A stretch of 64,000 bases of DNA from Sphingomonas cavernae (GCF_003590775.1 NZ_QYUM01000002.1:806001-870000); one strand, 5' to 3'; positions 34,297-43,949 are shown, counted from the stretch's first letter. The notes: generated from the sequence alone by a model not told the origin. Program-made: numbers and translations.

Positions 34297-34379
34297 CAGT
34301 GCTCCTGCGAAAGCAGGAGCCCATGCCGGCGGGCGTTCATCGCGTCACATATGGGCTCCGGGTCAAGCCCGGAGCACTG
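34297..34379. repeat. 83-bp intergenic palindromic element
   Basis: The outer arms CAGTGCTCC (34297-34305) and GGAGCACTG (34371-34379) are perfect inverted repeats. Inside are two hairpins: GCTCCTGC-GAAA-GCAGGAGC (34301-34320) and GCTCCGGG-TCAAG-CCCGGAGC (34355-34375). It looks like a REP or miniature palindromic element placed between convergent genes. Confidence 0.75.
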
Positions 34380-34402
34380 AAACGAGTTCGACAGGCGGAC
34401 AC

Positions 34403-34437
34403 AAAAAAGGGAGGCAACCGCCTCCCTTTTTCTTTTG
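34403..34437. terminator. Bidirectional intrinsic terminator
   Basis: GGGAGGC-AACC-GCCTCCC (34409-34426) is followed by TTTTTCTTTT on the + strand and preceded by AAAAAA, which is a T-run on the - strand. It can end both the permease transcript and the converging kinase transcript. Confidence 0.9.
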
Positions 34438-34454
34438 CTTTGAAGCGCGCCGGA

Positions 34455-35456
34455 TCAACCCAGTCGGCTCTCCACCAGCGCCTTCAGATCGACTTCGGGA
34501 CGCGCACCATAATGCGAGATGATCTCTGCGGCGCAGATCGCGCCCATACGCAGGCTTTGCTCGATTGAGCGGCCCTGCGCCTGGCCCGTGAGGAAGCCCG
34601 CGGCGAACAGATCGCCCGCGCCCGTGGTGTCGACAACCTTGTCGATCGGTTCTGCACCAACCGCGAAGCGCTGACCTTCGCAGATCGCGATCGCGCCCTT
34701 TTCACTACGCGTGACGACGAGCACGCGGACCTGCGGCGCTACAGCCGCCACCGCCGCCTCGAAATCGCTGAGTTCGGTCAGCGAGGTGATCTCGGCCTCA
34801 TTGGCGAAGAGAATGTCGACATCGCCGTTTGCGATCAGCTCACGGAAGCTGTCGCGGTGGCGCGAGATGCAGAAGGTGTCGGAGAGCGTGAAGGCGACCT
34901 TGCGCCCCTTGCCGTGTGCGATCTCGATCGCGGCGCGCATCGCTGCGCGCGGCTCCTCGGGATCCCAGAGATAGCCCTCGAGATACAGGATCGCGCCGTT
35001 TTCGATCATCGCGCGGTCGAGCGCCGATTCGGGCAGGAACTGCGAAGCGCCCAGATAGGTGTTCATCGTACGCTGGCCATCGGGCGTGACGAGGATGAGG
35101 CAACGCGCGGTCGAGGGCTCAGTCTGCTCACGCGGCGCGGTCGTGAAGGCGACGCCCTGCGCACGGATATCATGCGCGAAGACCGCGCCGAGCTGATCGT
35201 CGGCGACCTGACCGATAAAGCCCGTCTTGCCGCCGAGTGCTGCAATGCCCGCAACGGTGTTGGCGGCCGAACCGCCGCTGACCTCGCGGCCCACGCCCAT
35301 CTTGGCGTAGAGCGCCTCGGCCTCTTCGGTCGAGAAGAGGAGCTGCATCGTCCCCTTGGCCATGCCCTCTTCGGCGATGAAGGCGTCGTCGGCCTGGGCG
35401 AGGACGTCGACGATGGCATTGCCGATCGCGACGATGTCGAGTTGCGGATCGCTCAA
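34455..35456 (-). CDS. PfkB-family (adenosine-type) kinase
   Basis: This 333-aa protein has LDIVAIGNAIVDVLA, GGSAANTVAGIAALGG and the C-terminal PfkB signature DTTGAGDLFAAGFL with the catalytic Asp. The arrangement fits the adenosine kinase-like branch common in alphaproteobacteria. It probably phosphorylates a nucleoside or sugar. No ATG fits; a TTG at 35456 lies behind AGGAG with good spacing and is the likely start. Confidence 0.9.
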   Translation of the reverse strand: MSDPQLDIVAIGNAIVDVLAQADDAFIAEEGMAKGTMQLLFSTEEAEALYAKMGVGREVSGGSAANTVAGIAALGGKTGFIGQVADDQLGAVFAHDIRAQGVAFTTAPREQTEPSTARCLILVTPDGQRTMNTYLGASQFLPESALDRAMIENGAILYLEGYLWDPEEPRAAMRAAIEIAHGKGRKVAFTLSDTFCISRHRDSFRELIANGDVDILFANEAEITSLTELSDFEAAVAAVAPQVRVLVVTRSEKGAIAICEGQRFAVGAEPIDKVVDTTGAGDLFAAGFLTGQAQGRSIEQSLRMGAICAAEIISHYGARPEVDLKALVESRLG

Positions 35457-35557
35457 GAAACACTCCTGGCTGGAAAATGTCGGGAAGAATGCGCGCCGCC
35501 CTAATGGGAGCGGAGGGCCGACGCAACCGCGATTGACGCGTTCGGGCAGGCTCGGCC

Positions 35558-36244
35558 ATGGTTGCACGCATGATCCGCGCTTTCACGCTCTCGCTCGGCC
35601 AGCTCTTCGACCCCGCGATCCTGAAGGTGCTCGCGAAAGTGGTCGCGCTGACGCTCATATTGTTCGCGGTGCTTGGCGCGGTGCTGTGGTGGTCGGCCGG
35701 CGCACTTGCCGCGCATTATGGCTGGGCCCAATGGTCGGACTGGGCCGAAGCGGCGGCGGTGGTCGTCGCGCTGATCGCGGGCTGGCTGCTATTCCGCGTC
35801 GTCGCGATCGCCGTGCTCGGGCTGTTCGCCGATGCCGTGGTCGAGGCGGTCGAGCGCAGAGATTATCCGCAGGCAGTGGCCGGTGCGCGCGCGCCAGGGC
35901 TCGTGCGATCGGCGCAGCTCGGGCTGGCTTCTGCGGCACGCGCGCTGCTGTTCAACCTGCTTGCGCTTCCGCTCTACCTGATCCTGCTGGTCACAGGCGT
36001 GGGCACGGTCGCGCTGTTCGCGGGGGTGAACGCGCTGCTGCTGGGACGCGATCTTGGCGAAATGGTCGCGGTGCGCCACCTGTCCACGCCGGCGACACGA
36101 GACTGGCTTCGGACGACGCGCGCGTCACGCTTCATGCTCGGGCTTGTCGTGACGGGGCTGTTCGTGGTTCCTGTCGCCAACCTGTTTGCGCCGATCCTTG
36201 GTGCGGCTATGGCAACGCATTTGTTTCACGGGAGAAAATCATGA
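35558..36244 (+). CDS. EI24-domain membrane protein (CysZ-like)
   Basis: This 228-aa protein has about five membrane helices. It begins IRAFTLSLGQLFDPAILKVL and contains LLFNLLALPLYLILLVTGVG with GRDLGEMVA afterwards, typical of EI24/CysZ-type proteins. CysZ relatives carry sulfate, but no cys genes are nearby, so the substrate is open. The stop overlaps the next ATG. Confidence 0.85.
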   Translation: MVARMIRAFTLSLGQLFDPAILKVLAKVVALTLILFAVLGAVLWWSAGALAAHYGWAQWSDWAEAAAVVVALIAGWLLFRVVAIAVLGLFADAVVEAVERRDYPQAVAGARAPGLVRSAQLGLASAARALLFNLLALPLYLILLVTGVGTVALFAGVNALLLGRDLGEMVAVRHLSTPATRDWLRTTRASRFMLGLVVTGLFVVPVANLFAPILGAAMATHLFHGRKS

Positions 36245-36600
36245 GGGTAGCGGGGTGGATCATCGCGGGCGCATTGACGCTGGGCGGGTGCGCGACGGTG
36301 CCCGCGTCCAAACCGGCCGCGGGGCCCGCGCCCAAACCCTTTGCCGGAACACAGGGGCTTCAGCAGGTCATGGGGCAGAATGCGCGGACGCTGACGATGC
36401 TGTTCGGCCAGCCCGCGCTTGACGTGCGCGAGTTCAACGCGCGCAAGCTGCAATTCGCGGGGGGCTCGTGCGTTCTCGACGCCTATCTCTATGCAAAGAA
36501 GAAGGGGCAGGAACCCGTGGTGACGCATGTCGATGCGCGGCGCACCGACGGCGCCGATGTCGACAAGGCGGCGTGCGTCGCGTCGCTCAGCCGGAAATAG
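36241..36600 (+). CDS. Small lipoprotein
   Basis: This 119-aa protein has a lipobox L-G-G-C at residues 14-17, a Pro/Ala/Lys linker, and a globular part with [20 protein letters not shown] and two Cys in the second half. A GQP-x-x-D-x-R-x-E segment of this kind occurs in SmpA/BamE-like lipoproteins, but the match is weak. It is coupled to the EI24 gene by ATGA. Its 3' end overlaps the convergent queG by 14 bases. Confidence 0.75.
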   Translation: MRVAGWIIAGALTLGGCATVPASKPAAGPAPKPFAGTQGLQQVMGQNARTLTMLFGQPALDVREFNARKLQFAGGSCVLDAYLYAKKKGQEPVVTHVDARRTDGADVDKAACVASLSRK

Positions 36601-37663
36601 CCAGCGCGTCGGCCTTGTACGCAAAGCGCTCTGGCGCCAGCCGCGCCGCGGCCCAGAGCGCTGCGTCGCTGACCGCCGGATCGGGATCGTCGAACAGCGG
36701 CATGAGCCGATCGAGCAGCGCCGGCTCGCCGCTGTTGCCCGCCGCGAGCGCGGCATTCCGGACCATACGGTCACGCCCGATGCGCTTGATCGGCGAGCCT
36801 GCAAAGACCTGACGAAAGGATGCGTCGTCGAGCGCCAGCAGATCCGCAAGCGCCGGCGCAACCAGCTCGGCACGCGGCGCGAAGGCAAGATTGGCGGCAG
36901 CGGACGCCGCAAATTTGTTCCAGGGGCAGACGGCGAGGCAATCGTCGCAGCCATAGATACGATTGCCAAGCGCGGCGCGGAATTCGAGCGGGATCGGTCC
37001 CTTGTGCTCGATCGTGAGGTAGGAGATGCAGCGCCGCGCATCGACGCGGTAGGGCGCGGGGAAGGCGTCGGTGGGGCAGGCCTGCTGGCAGGCCGTGCAC
37101 GAACCGCAGCGGTCGCGCCCCGCCGCATCGGGCGCGAGCTCAAGCGTCGTGTAGATCGCGCCGAGGAAGAGCCAGCTTCCGTCGCTCTGGCTCACAAGAT
37201 TGCTGTGCTTGCCCTGCCAGCCGATCCCGGCGGCTTCGGCGAGCGGCTTCTCCATGACCGGCGCGGTGTCGACGAACACCTTGAGTTCGCAGCCGGCGCG
37301 CTCGACGAGCCAGCGCGCGAGCTGCTTGAGCAGCTTCTTCACGACGTCGTGATAGTCGGCGCCCTGCGCATAGGCCGAGATGCGGCCGATCGTTCCCTCG
37401 CCTTCCAGCCGCAGCGGGTCATTGGCGGGGGCGTAGCTCATCCCCAGCATGATCACCGAGCGAACCTCAGGCCACAGCCCCGCCGGACTCCCGCGTTGCT
37501 CCGCCCGGCTTTCCATCCAGATCATGTCGCCATGACACCCTTCGGCGAGCCAGGCGGCGAGCCGCGCCGCGGTCCGTGGTGCGGCATCGGCGCGTGCGAA
37601 CCCGCACGCCGCAAAGCCAAGCCGCGCGGCCTCTGCCTTTATCGCTGTCTCAAGCGTCTGCAT
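36587..37663 (-). CDS. queG: Epoxyqueuosine reductase
   Basis: This 358-aa enzyme performs the last step of queuosine synthesis, reducing epoxyqueuosine in tRNA. Two [4Fe-4S] sites are [16 protein letters not shown] and [11 protein letters not shown]. The upstream cobalamin-binding part includes [19 protein letters not shown] in two blocks. A C-terminal HEAT-like part ([19 protein letters not shown]) binds tRNA. Length fits the full form. Confidence 0.96.
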   Translation of the reverse strand: MQTLETAIKAEAARLGFAACGFARADAAPRTAARLAAWLAEGCHGDMIWMESRAEQRGSPAGLWPEVRSVIMLGMSYAPANDPLRLEGEGTIGRISAYAQGADYHDVVKKLLKQLARWLVERAGCELKVFVDTAPVMEKPLAEAAGIGWQGKHSNLVSQSDGSWLFLGAIYTTLELAPDAAGRDRCGSCTACQQACPTDAFPAPYRVDARRCISYLTIEHKGPIPLEFRAALGNRIYGCDDCLAVCPWNKFAASAAANLAFAPRAELVAPALADLLALDDASFRQVFAGSPIKRIGRDRMVRNAALAAGNSGEPALLDRLMPLFDDPDPAVSDAALWAAARLAPERFAYKADALAISG

Positions 37664-37820
37664 TGGTCGCCTTGCTGTCAGGCGCAGCTCCTCTTCGCGC
37701 CTTTTGAACCCTTAATATAGGCGCGCGGCGAAAGGGAATCGAAAGCTGTGCTGCCGCAAACAATCGGTTGAAGGCCGTAGCACGGCACACTAGGACACAG
37801 TGAGTTGCGTGGGGGAGTTG

Positions 37821-38738
37821 ATGTCGGATGATCCGGTGGTCCGCGCGACGGACCTCAGCAAGTTCTTCAACGGACGCCTCGTGGTCGACGGCATCGATCT
37901 CGAAGTCACCAGAGGCATGATCTATGGCGTGCTCGGCCCCAATGGCGCGGGCAAGACGACGACGCTGCGCATGCTGCTCGGTATCCTCGAACCCGATCGC
38001 GGCAGCCGCGCGATCTTCGGCAACGCCAATCCGCGCGCGGAGGGCGACCGGATCGGCTATCTTCCAGAGGAGCGCGGGCTCTATCCGCAGATGAAGGCGC
38101 GCGAGGCGATCGCTTTCATGGGGGCGCTCCGCGGCCTCGGCTGGAAGGAGGGGCGCGTGCGCGCCGCCGAGATGCTCGAGGCGGCGGGGCTCGGCCATGC
38201 GGTCGACGCGAAGATCCGCAAACTCTCCAAGGGCATGGCGCAGCTCGTCCAGCTCTTGGGATCGATCGTCCACCGACCCGATCTGATCGTGCTCGACGAG
38301 CCCTTTTCGGGGCTGGACCCGGTCAATCAGGAGCGTCTTGAGGCGCTGATCCAGGCCGAACGCGCACGCGGCGCAACCGTGCTCTTTTCGACGCACGTGA
38401 TGGCCCATGCCGAGCGGCTGTGCGACCGGCTCGCGATCATCGCGGGCGGCAGGCGGCGGTTCGAGGGGACCGTGGACGAGGCGCGCGGGCACCTGCCGAT
38501 GCGCGCGCTCTATACGCCGCGCAGCAATGCCGCGGATCTCGCTACATTGCTGCCGGCCGATGCCGAGAAGCTCGGCACGGCGTATCGCTTCACGCTGCCG
38601 CACGAAGGGATCGAACCCTTGCTCGAAACGCTGATCGCCCGAGGGCACGGCATTGCGGGGCTGTCGATCGAGCGACCCGGATTGCACGACGCCTTCGTCA
38701 AGATCGTCGGCGACACGGCGCGCGAGGTGCAGCCATGA
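37821..38738 (+). CDS. ABC exporter ATP-binding protein
   Basis: This 305-aa ATPase has Walker A GPNGAGKTTT, the Q-loop region YLPEERGLYPQMK, an ABC signature variant LSKGMAQ and Walker B LIVLDEPFSGLD. The C-terminal extension is typical of NatA/YhaQ-type exporters. It pairs with the permease encoded next (ATGA overlap). The ATG at 37821 lies close behind GGGGAG; a GTG at 37800 is possible. Confidence 0.92.
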   Translation: MSDDPVVRATDLSKFFNGRLVVDGIDLEVTRGMIYGVLGPNGAGKTTTLRMLLGILEPDRGSRAIFGNANPRAEGDRIGYLPEERGLYPQMKAREAIAFMGALRGLGWKEGRVRAAEMLEAAGLGHAVDAKIRKLSKGMAQLVQLLGSIVHRPDLIVLDEPFSGLDPVNQERLEALIQAERARGATVLFSTHVMAHAERLCDRLAIIAGGRRRFEGTVDEARGHLPMRALYTPRSNAADLATLLPADAEKLGTAYRFTLPHEGIEPLLETLIARGHGIAGLSIERPGLHDAFVKIVGDTAREVQP

Positions 38739-39964
38739 AGCGGCTGATCCGCCAGACCGCGGTGATCGCGCGGCGCGACTTCATCGCGACGGTGGCGACG
38801 CCCACCTTCCTGCTGTTCCTGATGGCGCCCTTTTTCATGCTCGCATTCGGGCTGGCCGGCGGGCTGGGTGCTTCGCAAATGTCGCAAGGCCCCGCAGTAG
38901 CCGCCGAGATCGTCGCACTGGTTCCGAAGGAGGAAGCCGGAAAGCTGATCGCAGCGGACCGCGCACTGCGCGCCATCTACCGATCCGACCAGGCGCCCCC
39001 GCCGTTGCGAATACATCCGGCCGCAGGCGCCGAAACGCACGCGCGAGCGCAGGCGCTGTTCAAGCGAAGCGATGTCCAGACCTATGCGGTCCTCTATGGC
39101 CCGCTCGACCAGCCGTCGATCCTGAGCGCACCGGGCGGCGGGCGGACCGCGGCCTATCTCGGCCAGCTCGCGGAGAATGTACTCCGCGACGCGCGCGGTG
39201 GCATCGCCCCCGGCGAAAGATTGAGCCATGCGACGGTAACCGCGATCGACGCGCCCGCTCCGTCCCCCAGGGCCGCGCGACAGGGAATCGGATTCGCCGC
39301 CGTCTTCACGGTCTTCTTCCTGACGCTGCTGCTCGCCGGTCAGGCGGTGGGCATGATGGCCGAGGAAAAGGGCAACAAGGTGATCGAGATCCTCGCCGCC
39401 GCGGTGCCGCTCGAGGCGGTGTTCCTTGGCAAGCTCATCGGCATGTTCGGGGTCGCGCTGCTCTTCATCGCCTTTTGGGGGGTTCTCGCATTGCTGGGGC
39501 TCAGTCAGTTGCCCGCCGACGCTCCCTCGATCGCCAGTCTCAACCCCGCGATCGGCATGCCCGCTTTCGTCCTGCTCGCGGCCGCCTATTTCACTATGGC
39601 CTATCTGCTGCTGGGCGCCGTATTCCTCGGCGTGGGCGCACAGGCGGCGACCGTGCGCGAGATCCAGATGCTCTCCCTGCCGATAACGATCTTTCAGGTC
39701 GCGATGTTCGGGCTGTCGTCTGCCGCGGCGTCCAACCCGGGAAGCACGCTGGCGCTGGTGGCGGAGACCTTCCCCTTCTCATCGCCTTTCGCGATGGCGG
39801 CGCACGGCGCGACCGACGCGCGGGTCTGGCCGCATCTGCTCGCGCTCGGCTGGCAATTGATCTGGGTAGCGCTCGTCATCACGCTTGCGGCGCGGATGTT
39901 CCGCAGAGGCGTGCTCAAATCTGGGTCGGGGCCGTTGTTCGGACGAACCAAGGCCGCGGCTTAG
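38735..39964 (+). CDS. ABC exporter permease (NatB-like)
   Basis: This 409-aa protein has one N-terminal helix (FLLFLMAPFFMLAFGLAGG), a periplasmic domain of about 170 residues, and five further helices starting at GIGFAAVFTVFFLTLLL. MMAEEKGNKVIEIL in the loop after helix 2 is the hallmark of ABC-2 permeases of the NatB/YhaP kind. It exports an unknown solute with the upstream ATPase. Confidence 0.92.
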   Translation: MKRLIRQTAVIARRDFIATVATPTFLLFLMAPFFMLAFGLAGGLGASQMSQGPAVAAEIVALVPKEEAGKLIAADRALRAIYRSDQAPPPLRIHPAAGAETHARAQALFKRSDVQTYAVLYGPLDQPSILSAPGGGRTAAYLGQLAENVLRDARGGIAPGERLSHATVTAIDAPAPSPRAARQGIGFAAVFTVFFLTLLLAGQAVGMMAEEKGNKVIEILAAAVPLEAVFLGKLIGMFGVALLFIAFWGVLALLGLSQLPADAPSIASLNPAIGMPAFVLLAAAYFTMAYLLLGAVFLGVGAQAATVREIQMLSLPITIFQVAMFGLSSAAASNPGSTLALVAETFPFSSPFAMAAHGATDARVWPHLLALGWQLIWVALVITLAARMFRRGVLKSGSGPLFGRTKAAA

Positions 39965-40111
39965 CCAGAGCGCCATAGGATCGGACAGATGCAAAAATTG
40001 CATTCGTACGCGCTCAGAATTAATCCTCGGTGGCCATTGTAACCGATCGGTACGCCCCCTAGATCGTCGCTACCCCGTTCGGGGAAACATTAGATAAAAC
40101 AAGGAAATACG

Positions 40112-40669
40112 ATGTTGCGTAAGATCATTCTTGCGGCGTCCGCGCTCGCCTTCGCCACAGCCGCTCATGCCGGCACCGAGACCGGCCCCTATGTCGGTGT
40201 CGCAGTCACGGTGGATGCCCCCAATGCCGACGTCCAAGGCCTCGACAGCATTGGTTCGACGGGGGTCGGCGGCTCGGCCTATGCCGGCTATAACGTCGCA
40301 CTGGGCAATGGCTTCTTCGTCGCACCCGAGGCAAATATCGACCTCAACACCGCCGAGGCACGGCTGACCAGCGGCACCGACTCGTTCCGGCTCAAGTCGC
40401 GTTGGGGCTGGGGCGTCGGTGCGCGCGCAGGCTATGATATTTCCGACAGCACCGCGGCCTATGTCCGCGCGGGCTATGCGCGCAACCAGATCAAGACCAT
40501 CGAGAACGACGTCTCCGACAAGTCGTGGGGCGAAGGCATCCGCGTCGGCGGCGGCCTCGAAACCCAGGTCGCGCCGCACGCCAAGCTCCGCGCCGAGTAT
40601 AACTACTACAATTACGAACGGGGCTTGAGCAGCACCCAGGGCCTGCTGGGTATCTCGTACGCCTTCTGA
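40112..40669 (+). CDS. Outer-membrane beta-barrel (OmpA/opacity-like porin)
   Basis: This 185-aa protein has a Sec signal ending in AAHA. The rest is amphipathic strands, with WGWGVGARAGYDI and YVRAGYARNQI as turns. It ends in LLGISYAF, with the C-terminal Phe needed by the Bam machinery. It is probably an eight-strand barrel. A strong terminator follows at 40725-40758, so it is likely a single well-expressed gene. Confidence 0.88.
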   Translation: MLRKIILAASALAFATAAHAGTETGPYVGVAVTVDAPNADVQGLDSIGSTGVGGSAYAGYNVALGNGFFVAPEANIDLNTAEARLTSGTDSFRLKSRWGWGVGARAGYDISDSTAAYVRAGYARNQIKTIENDVSDKSWGEGIRVGGGLETQVAPHAKLRAEYNYYNYERGLSSTQGLLGISYAF

Positions 40670-40724
40670 CCCCCAGAGACGATAACCGCGCACCGCTCCC
40701 TCCCCCCGGCAGTGCGCAGAAGAA

Positions 40725-40758
40725 GGGAACCGGAACACAGATTCCGGTTCCCTTTTTT
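40725..40758 (+). terminator. Intrinsic terminator after the barrel gene
   Basis: GGGAACCGGAA (40725-40735) pairs with TTCCGGTTCCC (40742-40752) across a six-base loop and is followed by TTTTTT. It ends the transcript of the 40112 gene and insulates the P450 gene. Confidence 0.92.
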
Positions 40759-40870
40759 ATCTGCGGCGCACCGACCCATCGATTCGACGACGGGTCATTG
40801 ACAGCCCTGTTAATAGTGGCATTCTGCAACTGAACTGCGCCGGGACGGGCGCGGACAGGAGAGACGCACC

Positions 40871-42115
40871 ATGGCAAGTGTAGCACGCGAGGCCGCAGCG
40901 CCCGCGACCGCCGATTCGCTCGACGTCAGCCGCGCCGAACTCTATCGCGATCATCAATGGCAGGAGCCCTTTCGCCAGCTCCGCGCCGAAGCGCCCGTCT
41001 ATCGCTGCGAGAACAGCGCGTTCGGCGCCTATTGGTCCGTCTCGACCTACAAGCCGATCGTCCATGTCGAGTCGCTGCCCGAGCTTTTTTCCTCGTCATG
41101 GGAGTATGGCGGGATCACGATCGCCGACCCCGCAGAAACCGTGAACTTCATCATGCCGATGTTCATTGCGATGGACCGGCCCCAGCATACCGCGCAGCGC
41201 CGCACGGTGGCGCCCGCCTTCACACCGAGCGAGATGGTGCGGCTGAACGAGTCGATCCGGCAGCGTACCGGCGAGCTGCTCGATTCGCTCCCATGGGACA
41301 CGACCTTCGACTGGGTCGATACCGTGTCGATCGAACTGACCACGCAAATGCTCGCCACGCTGTTCGGCTTTCCGTGGGAAGACCGGCGCAAGTTGCCCTA
41401 TTGGTCCGACTGGGCGGGCAATATCGAGCTGGTGCACAATGAAGAGACACGTCAGCAACGGCTCGACGTGCTGTTCGAGATGGCTGCCTATTTCAAGCGG
41501 CTGTGGGAAGAGCGCGCAAAGGCAGCACCCGGCCCCGACCTGATTTCGATGATGATCCATTCGGACGCGATGAGCCACATGGATCAGAACGAGTTCATGG
41601 GAAATCTCATCCTGCTGATCGTCGGCGGCAACGACACCACGCGCAACACCATGACGGGCATGGTCTGGGGGCTCTCACAATTCCCCGACGAGCGCGCGAA
41701 GCTCGAGGCCGATCCGTCGCTGATCCCCAATGCGGTGTCGGAGATCATCCGTTGGCAAACACCGCTGTCGCACATGCGCCGCACCGCGACCGAGGACACC
41801 GAGCTGGAAGGTCAGAAGATCACCAAGGGCGACAAGCTGATCCTCTGGTACATCTCGGGCAATCGCGACGAAAGCGTGTTCCCTGAGGCCGACAAGCTGA
41901 TCGTCGACCGCGAAAATGCGCGGCGGCATCTGGCGTTCGGTTACGGCATCCACCGCTGCGTCGGCGCGCGGCTCGCGGAACTTCAGATCACGATCCTGCT
42001 CGAGGAAATGGCGAAGCGCCGGATGCGCGTCGAGCCGATCGCCGATCCCGAACGTGTGGCGGCCTGTTTCGTCAATGGATACAAAAAGCTGCCCGTCCGG
42101 ATCACGCGCTATTGA
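40871..42115 (+). CDS. Cytochrome P450, CYP153-like
   Basis: This 414-aa soluble P450 has the I-helix oxygen-binding motif LLIVGGNDTTRN, the E-x-x-R of the K-helix in EIIRWQ, and the heme loop FGYGIHRCVGARLAE with the axial Cys at residue 363. Blocks PLSHMRRTA, LWYISGNRDE and the final VNGYKKLPVR match CYP153 enzymes, which hydroxylate the ends of alkanes or fatty acids. No ferredoxin or ferredoxin reductase gene is adjacent, so electron partners lie elsewhere. Confidence 0.92.
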   Translation: MASVAREAAAPATADSLDVSRAELYRDHQWQEPFRQLRAEAPVYRCENSAFGAYWSVSTYKPIVHVESLPELFSSSWEYGGITIADPAETVNFIMPMFIAMDRPQHTAQRRTVAPAFTPSEMVRLNESIRQRTGELLDSLPWDTTFDWVDTVSIELTTQMLATLFGFPWEDRRKLPYWSDWAGNIELVHNEETRQQRLDVLFEMAAYFKRLWEERAKAAPGPDLISMMIHSDAMSHMDQNEFMGNLILLIVGGNDTTRNTMTGMVWGLSQFPDERAKLEADPSLIPNAVSEIIRWQTPLSHMRRTATEDTELEGQKITKGDKLILWYISGNRDESVFPEADKLIVDRENARRHLAFGYGIHRCVGARLAELQITILLEEMAKRRMRVEPIADPERVAACFVNGYKKLPVRITRY

Positions 42116-42187
42116 GCGCACGGAGCGGTGGCCAATGCCGCTGATGCGCCCTATCTACGGAATCTACCGTCGAAGGGAGCAATGCCC

Positions 42188-42670
42188 ATGACGATCCATC
42201 GCCGTGCCGTGATCGGCTCCGCCGGCCTGTGCGTTCTTGCAGGTGGCGCATTCGGCTTGCGCGTGCTTGCCGCTCCCACGCGCTATGAGGTCAGCTACAG
42301 CGAGGCCGAGTGGCGCAAGCGGCTGACGCCGCAACAATTCGCGGTACTTCGCAAGGCGGCGACCGAACGCGCCTATACGAGCCCGCTCGACAAGGAGAAG
42401 CGCGCGGGCACTTTCATCTGTGCAGGCTGTGGGCTGCCGCTCTATTCTTCGAAAACCAAGTTCGAGAGCGGCACTGGCTGGCCGAGTTTCTGGCGGCCGC
42501 TTCCCAATGCGGTCGCGACGAGCACCGACTGGAAGATCGGCGTTCCACGCACCGAGGTGCATTGCCGCCGCTGCGGCGGGCATCTGGGGCATGTGTTCGA
42601 CGACGGGCCGCGGCCCACGGGCAAGCGCTACTGCATGAATGGCGTGGCAATGAAGTTTGTGCCCGCATAG
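42188..42670 (+). CDS. msrB: Peptide methionine (R)-S-oxide reductase, Tat-type leader
   Basis: This 160-aa protein starts with HRRAVIGSAGLCVLAGG, a twin-arginine-like leader, so the enzyme is probably periplasmic. Zinc cysteines are in FICAGCGLPLY and CRRCGGHLGHVF. GTGWPSF is the substrate pocket, and RYCMNGVA holds the catalytic Cys. It repairs oxidised methionine in exported proteins. An ATG six bases earlier is an alternative start. Confidence 0.93.
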   Translation: MTIHRRAVIGSAGLCVLAGGAFGLRVLAAPTRYEVSYSEAEWRKRLTPQQFAVLRKAATERAYTSPLDKEKRAGTFICAGCGLPLYSSKTKFESGTGWPSFWRPLPNAVATSTDWKIGVPRTEVHCRRCGGHLGHVFDDGPRPTGKRYCMNGVAMKFVPA

Positions 42671-42690
42671 CGCACGGAGGGAGAAAGGAT

Positions 42691-43137
42691 ATGCGTCGTT
42701 GGGCGATGGCGGGGTTGGCCGCGCTGCATCTGATGGCGCCGACCATGGTTGCGGCCGATGGGCTTGCCGCCAATGTCGCAGAGCTTCGCGCCTTTGCCGA
42801 TCGCTTCGATCAGGCGCAAATCGCGGGCGATGGCGCGGCGCTCGACCGCATGGTCTCCGACGACCTCGTCTTCATCGCCGGATCGGGGCAACGGCTCGGC
42901 AAGACCGATTTCATCGCGGGCTGGACCGAGCCGGGGACGCGCTATGAACCCGTGACGCTCGAGGATCGGGTCATCATGCCGCTGGGATCCGATGCTGGAA
43001 TCGCGAGCGCAGCGGTGACGATCAGAGGCGTGTCGGACGGCAAGGCCTTCGCCAGCCGGATCCGCTTCGCCGACACCTTCCACCGAATCAATGGCGAATG
43101 GCGCGCCGTGCACATCCAGGTGACGAAGCTGCCCTGA
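42691..43137 (+). CDS. Secreted NTF2-like (DUF4440-type) protein
   Basis: This 148-aa protein has a Sec signal (LAALHLMAPTMVAA). It carries an NTF2-like fold pattern: FDQAQIAGDGAALDRMVSDDLVFI, then GKTDFI, then RIRFADTFHRINGEWRAVHIQV in adjacent blocks. Proteins of this type bind or turn over small molecules, and function is not predictable. It lies 20 bases after msrB with GAGGGAGAAAGG upstream, so it is probably co-transcribed. Confidence 0.85.
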   Translation: MRRWAMAGLAALHLMAPTMVAADGLAANVAELRAFADRFDQAQIAGDGAALDRMVSDDLVFIAGSGQRLGKTDFIAGWTEPGTRYEPVTLEDRVIMPLGSDAGIASAAVTIRGVSDGKAFASRIRFADTFHRINGEWRAVHIQVTKLP

Positions 43138-43158
43138 GCCTGATGATTTGAACCGAAC

Positions 43159-43920
43159 TCAGGCGAAGGCGGTTTTGGCCGCGTCGCCCAGCGCCTTCAT
43201 CGCCTGCCGATAGGGGCCGGGCCCGTGGCTGACGCGCGCGACGCCGAGTTCGCCCAGCCGCTTGGCATCGGGAACGCCCGGAAACGCCATGATGTTGACG
43301 GGAAGCATAGTGGCGGCGCAGAGCCGCGCGATCAGTTGCTCGTCCATCAAGCCCGGCGCGAAAAAGCCGCTCGCGCCTGCATCGCCATAGGCGCTGGCGC
43401 GTTCGATCGCGGCATCCAGCATCGCGGCGTCGTGCGTTTCGGGGTTCGCCTTCAGGAAGATGTCAGTGCGCGCATTGATGAAGAAGTCGCCGTCCGTCCG
43501 CGCCCGGATCGCTGCGATCCGCGCAGACTGATCGGCGACGCTGTAAAGCCCCTCGCCACCGACGATCTGGTCTTCGAAATTGATGCCCACCCCGTCTGCG
43601 GCGGAGACCCAGGCGGCATTGTCCGCAACATCGCTCGGCTCAGTCGCATAGCCGCCCTCGAAGTCGAGCGTTACGGGCAGGTCCACACTGGCTGTGATCC
43701 GCTTCAGATTGGCGATCGAATCAGTCATCGGCAGCGCCTCGGCATCGCTCAGTCCGTGCGCCGCAGCGACCGACCAGCTTCCGGTCGCGAGCGCCTTTGC
43801 GCCGGCATCCGCAACGGCCTTTGCCGAACCCGCGTCCCAGATGTTAAACAGAATGAGCGGGTTGCCCTTTACATGCAGCGCGGCAAACGCGCGCGCCTTT
43901 TCGCGCTGACGGTCGTTCAT
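43159..43920 (-). CDS. Isocitrate lyase/PEP mutase-family protein
   Basis: This 253-aa (beta/alpha)8 barrel begins FAALHVKGNPLILFNIWDAGSA in two blocks, then has LPVTLDFEGGYA, GINFEDQIVGG and FFINARTDIFL. These are the carboxyphosphonoenolpyruvate mutase/PEP mutase group motifs. The lyase K-K-C-G-H motif is absent, so it is not isocitrate lyase itself. Its chemistry is probably C-C or C-P bond cleavage on a small acid, substrate unknown. Confidence 0.88.
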   Translation of the reverse strand: MNDRQREKARAFAALHVKGNPLILFNIWDAGSAKAVADAGAKALATGSWSVAAAHGLSDAEALPMTDSIANLKRITASVDLPVTLDFEGGYATEPSDVADNAAWVSAADGVGINFEDQIVGGEGLYSVADQSARIAAIRARTDGDFFINARTDIFLKANPETHDAAMLDAAIERASAYGDAGASGFFAPGLMDEQLIARLCAATMLPVNIMAFPGVPDAKRLGELGVARVSHGPGPYRQAMKALGDAAKTAFA

Positions 43921-43949
43921 CGGGACTCTCCTTGTGTTGCGTCCGCCGA

